Shown: positions 61,353-64,000 of the stretch, piece by piece
Position numbering within the stretch: the first letter of the stretch is position 1
How the letters are laid out: every line of letters begins with the position of its first letter
Assembly (NCBI RefSeq): GCF_004364165.1
Contig: NZ_SOAY01000011.1
Coordinates: 806,001-870,000 of the forward strand
From: Maribacter spongiicola
Lineage (GTDB): Bacteria > Bacteroidota > Bacteroidia > Flavobacteriales > Flavobacteriaceae
Length of the DNA: 64,000 nt
Direction of reading: 5' to 3'
The notes under the pieces: generated by a model
Told to the model about the DNA's origin: nothing
What the model saw: only the letters and a program-made list of their open reading frames with translations
Databases searched by the model: none
Position numbers and translations under genes: made by a program

Positions 61353-61943
61353 ATGAATTTTTTAGCCCATATTTACCTGTCTTTTAATGATAAAGATATT
61401 ACCATAGGCAACTTTATAGCCGATAGCATTCGTGCCAATAAATTTGACCACCTTCCTGTTAAAGTACAAAAAGGCATAAAACTTCACCGTCATATAGACA
61501 CCTATACCGATAGCCATGCGATACCAAAAATTAGCAGTAAAAGACTTCATGCTAACTACAGTCATTATAGCCGAGTTATCGTTGATATCTACTATGACCA
61601 CTTTTTAGCTAAAAATTGGTCAAAGTATTCTGATGTACCGTTGGATGTTTTTGTGGATAATTTCTATGACCTTTTAGAAGAAAATTACGAGATATTACCT
61701 ATCGGTGTCAAAAAAATGATGCCCTATATGATTACCGATAATTGGATATTCAACTATTCTAAAATGGACGGAATCGCTCGTGTACTGAATGGTATGAACC
61801 GTAGAACAAACAATAAATCTAAAATGAATTTTGCCATTCTAGACCTTGAAGAACACTATGATGCCTTTGAGGCTGAATTTACCGAGTTCTTTGAAGAACT
61901 AATAACATTCTCAAAACAAAAATTCAAATCTCTTACCAAATAA
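61353..61943 (+). CDS. acpH: Acyl carrier protein phosphodiesterase (AcpH-like)
   Basis: 196 residues. MNFLAHIYLS, GNFIADSIRAN, KGIKLHRHIDTYTDSH and VDIYYDHFLAKNW hold the His/Asp metal ligands of the AcpH (DUF479) family in the HD-domain-like fold. It removes the phosphopantetheine arm from ACP. The DUF479 gene follows no ACP locus here. It is followed by a small exported protein gene after 7 bp. Confidence 0.85.
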   Translation: MNFLAHIYLSFNDKDITIGNFIADSIRANKFDHLPVKVQKGIKLHRHIDTYTDSHAIPKISSKRLHANYSHYSRVIVDIYYDHFLAKNWSKYSDVPLDVFVDNFYDLLEENYEILPIGVKKMMPYMITDNWIFNYSKMDGIARVLNGMNRRTNNKSKMNFAILDLEEHYDAFEAEFTEFFEELITFSKQKFKSLTK

Positions 61944-61950
61944 ACATGTT

Positions 61951-62550
61951 ATGCTAAAGCCATTTTTAATATATGTTTTCTGTCCGCTATATATTCTTTG
62001 CGCAAGTATGTGCTGCGGAGATGATGACGAACCTTATTACGAAGAATATGACATAAAAACGTCTGATGCTATTTTTATACAAGATGATAAAAAGGTGTTT
62101 GCAGTTGGTGACACTTTATGGATAAATGTTCAAATCTCGAATATATTAAAAGATGTGGATGGTAAAGAATTAAATATCTACGAGCTTACAGCTGAAAATA
62201 CTGCTCTAATAAACTTAACGCTGTTTTTAGAAACAGAATTCGACCAACCAGCAACTATTAATATTTCTGAACGCGAAATTATAAATGTAACAGGTACTCT
62301 TAGCCCCGATGAATATGACACAAGACTAGTTTCATCTGAAGCTACATTAATTGATGACTTCTATACTGCGAAGCATGGTATATTATTAAGTCAAGCAGGT
62401 CAATTCAAAATCAGATCATTATTTAATGATAATTTGGTTTATTTTTTTTCATCAGAAAATAATGATGGCTTGATTAATTTTATAAACCTTGAAACTAGTT
62501 TCAAGTCATCAACAAACCCAAATGAATATACTTTTGAAGTATTAGAATAA
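61951..62550 (+). CDS. Exported hypothetical protein
   Basis: 199 residues. The hydrophobic N-terminus with CASMCCGDDDE could be a lipobox (Cys near residue 21) or a plain signal peptide. The mature part is acidic and beta-rich (TLWINVQISNIL, INLTLFLETEF), with an immunoglobulin-like look. No family recognised. It starts 7 bp after acpH, probably cotranscribed. Confidence 0.65.
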   Translation: MLKPFLIYVFCPLYILCASMCCGDDDEPYYEEYDIKTSDAIFIQDDKKVFAVGDTLWINVQISNILKDVDGKELNIYELTAENTALINLTLFLETEFDQPATINISEREIINVTGTLSPDEYDTRLVSSEATLIDDFYTAKHGILLSQAGQFKIRSLFNDNLVYFFSSENNDGLINFINLETSFKSSTNPNEYTFEVLE

Positions 62551-62737
62551 TGACAAAATAGATTTTACTTTTAAAAAACCAATTGGACTTTGAAATGCCC
62601 AAAAAGAAATTTAATAATCTGTATAATCAATTAATTACATCATAAAAAACCTTAACAATCATCCAATAAATTAAAATTTAAACACTTTAAGATCATTATT
62701 TTAAAATAATCTACTTAAACTTATAATTTAATAACGT

Positions 62738-64000
62738 ATGAATCAAATTAAAATAACACTTTTGCTGGTTGCCTTGATATCTTTTGGAAGCTGCAAAGAG
62801 AATCCTGCAGTACCAACGGGTACGGTTACAGAAAAAGCAATGGTAGTTTCGGCACGTGAAGAAGCTTCTAAAATAGGTAGCGATATTATGCAAAAAGGCG
62901 GTAATGCTTTTGATGCAATGGTGGCTACTGAAATGGCTTTAGTTGTCGCTTATCCCTTTGCAGGTAATTTAGGCGGTGGCGGATTCATGGTATACCGAAA
63001 AGCAAATGGAGAAGTAGGTTCCCTAGATTACCGAGAGAAAGCGCCATTGTCTGCGCATAAAGACATGTACCTAGATTCATTGGGTAATGTTATACCAGGT
63101 AAAAGCACATTAGGGGCTACCGCAGTTGGTGTTCCAGGTACTGTTGCTGGTATTATTGAGGTTCACAAAAAATTCGGTTCCCTACCCCTTGAAGAAATTA
63201 TGGCTCCCGTTATTGCTTTAGCCGAACGAGGTGTCATTGTAACTGGCAATCAAGAAAAAAGACTGGCTAGCCAACGCGATAAGTTTATAGAGGTTAATGG
63301 CGATAGTACCAAATTCGCTACTGTTTATAAAATGAACGACACCATTAAATATCCTGCTTTGGCTAATACCTTTAGAAGCATTGCAAAGAATGGTAGAGAC
63401 GGATTTTATAAAGGTGAAATAGCTCAAAAACTTGCCGCTTTCATTCAAGGGAAAGGTGGCTACGTTACAGAAGAAGATTTAGAAAAATACCAAGCAGTAT
63501 GGAGAGACCCCATCACTTTTAACTACAAAGACCTGCATATAATTTCTATGAGTCCGCCGAGTAGTGGTGGCGTAACCATCAATCAAATTTTCAAGATGAT
63601 GGAAAAATACGATGTTGCCAAACTAGGTCACAATTCCCCTAAAATGGTGCAATTATTTACCGAAGCATCTAGAAGAGCCTATGCAGACAGAAACTACTTT
63701 TTAGGCGATCCCGATTTTGTTGAAATACCTTATGATAAATTACTAAGTGACGAATACCTTGCCGAAAGAATGGCAAACTTCTCTTTTGATAAAGCTACCA
63801 AGTCTTCTGAAGTAGAACATGGCAATATTGAGATTGTTGAAAGCATGGAAACTACCCACTACTCTATTGTTGATCAAGAAGGTAATGCTATTTCGGTAAC
63901 AACTACATTAAATGGCGCATATGGTTCTAAGTTGTATTCAGATGAGCTAGGTTTCTTTTTAAACAACGAAATGGACGACTTTAGCTCTAAGGCTGGTGTT
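62738..64000 (+). CDS. ggt: Gamma-glutamyltransferase, lipoprotein (3' truncated by window end)
   Basis: 421 codons are visible and the frame runs off the right edge. Lipoprotein signal (FGSCKE). GGGGFMVYR, PPSSGGVTINQIF and YADRNYFLGDPDF are family motifs. The autoprocessing Thr372 is in ETTHYSIVD, just before the second subunit. It hydrolyses or transfers gamma-glutamyl groups of glutathione in the periplasm. About 140 residues should remain beyond the window. Confidence 0.93.
   Translation, partial: MNQIKITLLLVALISFGSCKENPAVPTGTVTEKAMVVSAREEASKIGSDIMQKGGNAFDAMVATEMALVVAYPFAGNLGGGGFMVYRKANGEVGSLDYREKAPLSAHKDMYLDSLGNVIPGKSTLGATAVGVPGTVAGIIEVHKKFGSLPLEEIMAPVIALAERGVIVTGNQEKRLASQRDKFIEVNGDSTKFATVYKMNDTIKYPALANTFRSIAKNGRDGFYKGEIAQKLAAFIQGKGGYVTEEDLEKYQAVWRDPITFNYKDLHIISMSPPSSGGVTINQIFKMMEKYDVAKLGHNSPKMVQLFTEASRRAYADRNYFLGDPDFVEIPYDKLLSDEYLAERMANFSFDKATKSSEVEHGNIEIVESMETTHYSIVDQEGNAISVTTTLNGAYGSKLYSDELGFFLNNEMDDFSSKAGV

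Noticed and set aside
1..64000. CRISPR arrays, tRNA and rRNA genes
   Set aside because: No regularly spaced repeats and no tRNA or rRNA signatures were found by reading both strands.

Overview
The window looks like chromosomal DNA of a marine member of the Flavobacteriaceae (Bacteroidota). It is AT-rich, the recurring promoter box is TAnnTTTG, and lineage-typical families are present (Lacal_2735, DUF4251, DUF5995, TlpA/DUF4369 lipoproteins, a fused alpha/beta 2-oxoacid dehydrogenase E1, MutS2 without Smr). The genus cannot be fixed from sequence alone; a Maribacter/Zobellia-like relative is a guess. No rRNA, tRNA, CRISPR array, phage gene or transposase was seen.

Layout. 1-4.7 kb: the end of an unknown gene, an NCS1 permease, a DUF5995 gene whose start looks broken, a Lacal_2735 protein, two DoxX-like membrane proteins and an FAD amine-oxidase-like enzyme. 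4.7-9.4 kb: an NAD salvage locus with an NrtR-type Nudix regulator, a nucleoside deoxyribosyltransferase-like protein, NAMPT, an unknown protein with a macro-domain-like C-terminus and a short PRPP synthetase. Three matching 15-bp palindromes at its two promoters are probable NrtR operators. 9.5-11.5 kb: an FNT channel and ThiE. Between them lies a decayed, frameshifted second copy of the 3' end of the PRPP synthetase gene that still carries its terminator hairpin. 11.8-17.8 kb: DUF6642-like and CDGSH proteins, then an AraC regulator divergent from a five-gene exported operon (barrel-like protein, alpha/beta hydrolase, two hydroxynitrile-lyase-like cupins, double carboxymuconolactone decarboxylase). 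17.8-18.7 kb is a gene-free stretch with inverted repeats.

18.7-26.5 kb holds small stress and envelope genes (CspA, FKBP isomerases, TlpA, HPF, TerC) and two sets of small paralogous proteins. 26.5-32.2 kb is the most notable block: seven tightly packed minus-strand genes for an FAD oxidoreductase, a methyltransferase, a type III polyketide synthase, a FabL-like enoyl reductase, a FabZ-like dehydratase, a ketosynthase and an acyl carrier protein. Together they look like a self-contained pathway for a methylated, possibly oxidised phenolic or pyrone lipid.

32.3-64 kb is mostly housekeeping: OmpA and lipocalin lipoproteins, fused E1 dehydrogenase, a 2OG-Fe(II)-type oxygenase, SUI1, DUF1835, nucleoside phosphorylase, Ppk1 with a signal-less solute-binding protein, a response regulator, Ung, MutS2, a DCC protein, DUF748, DUF1206, a dicarboxylate symporter, AroC, an LpxH-like phosphoesterase, a GlcD-GlpC fusion, TlpA, a propeller lipoprotein, a rhomboid protease, a lipid A-type acyltransferase, GlmM, an AcpH-like phosphodiesterase and the start of a gamma-glutamyltransferase cut by the window end.
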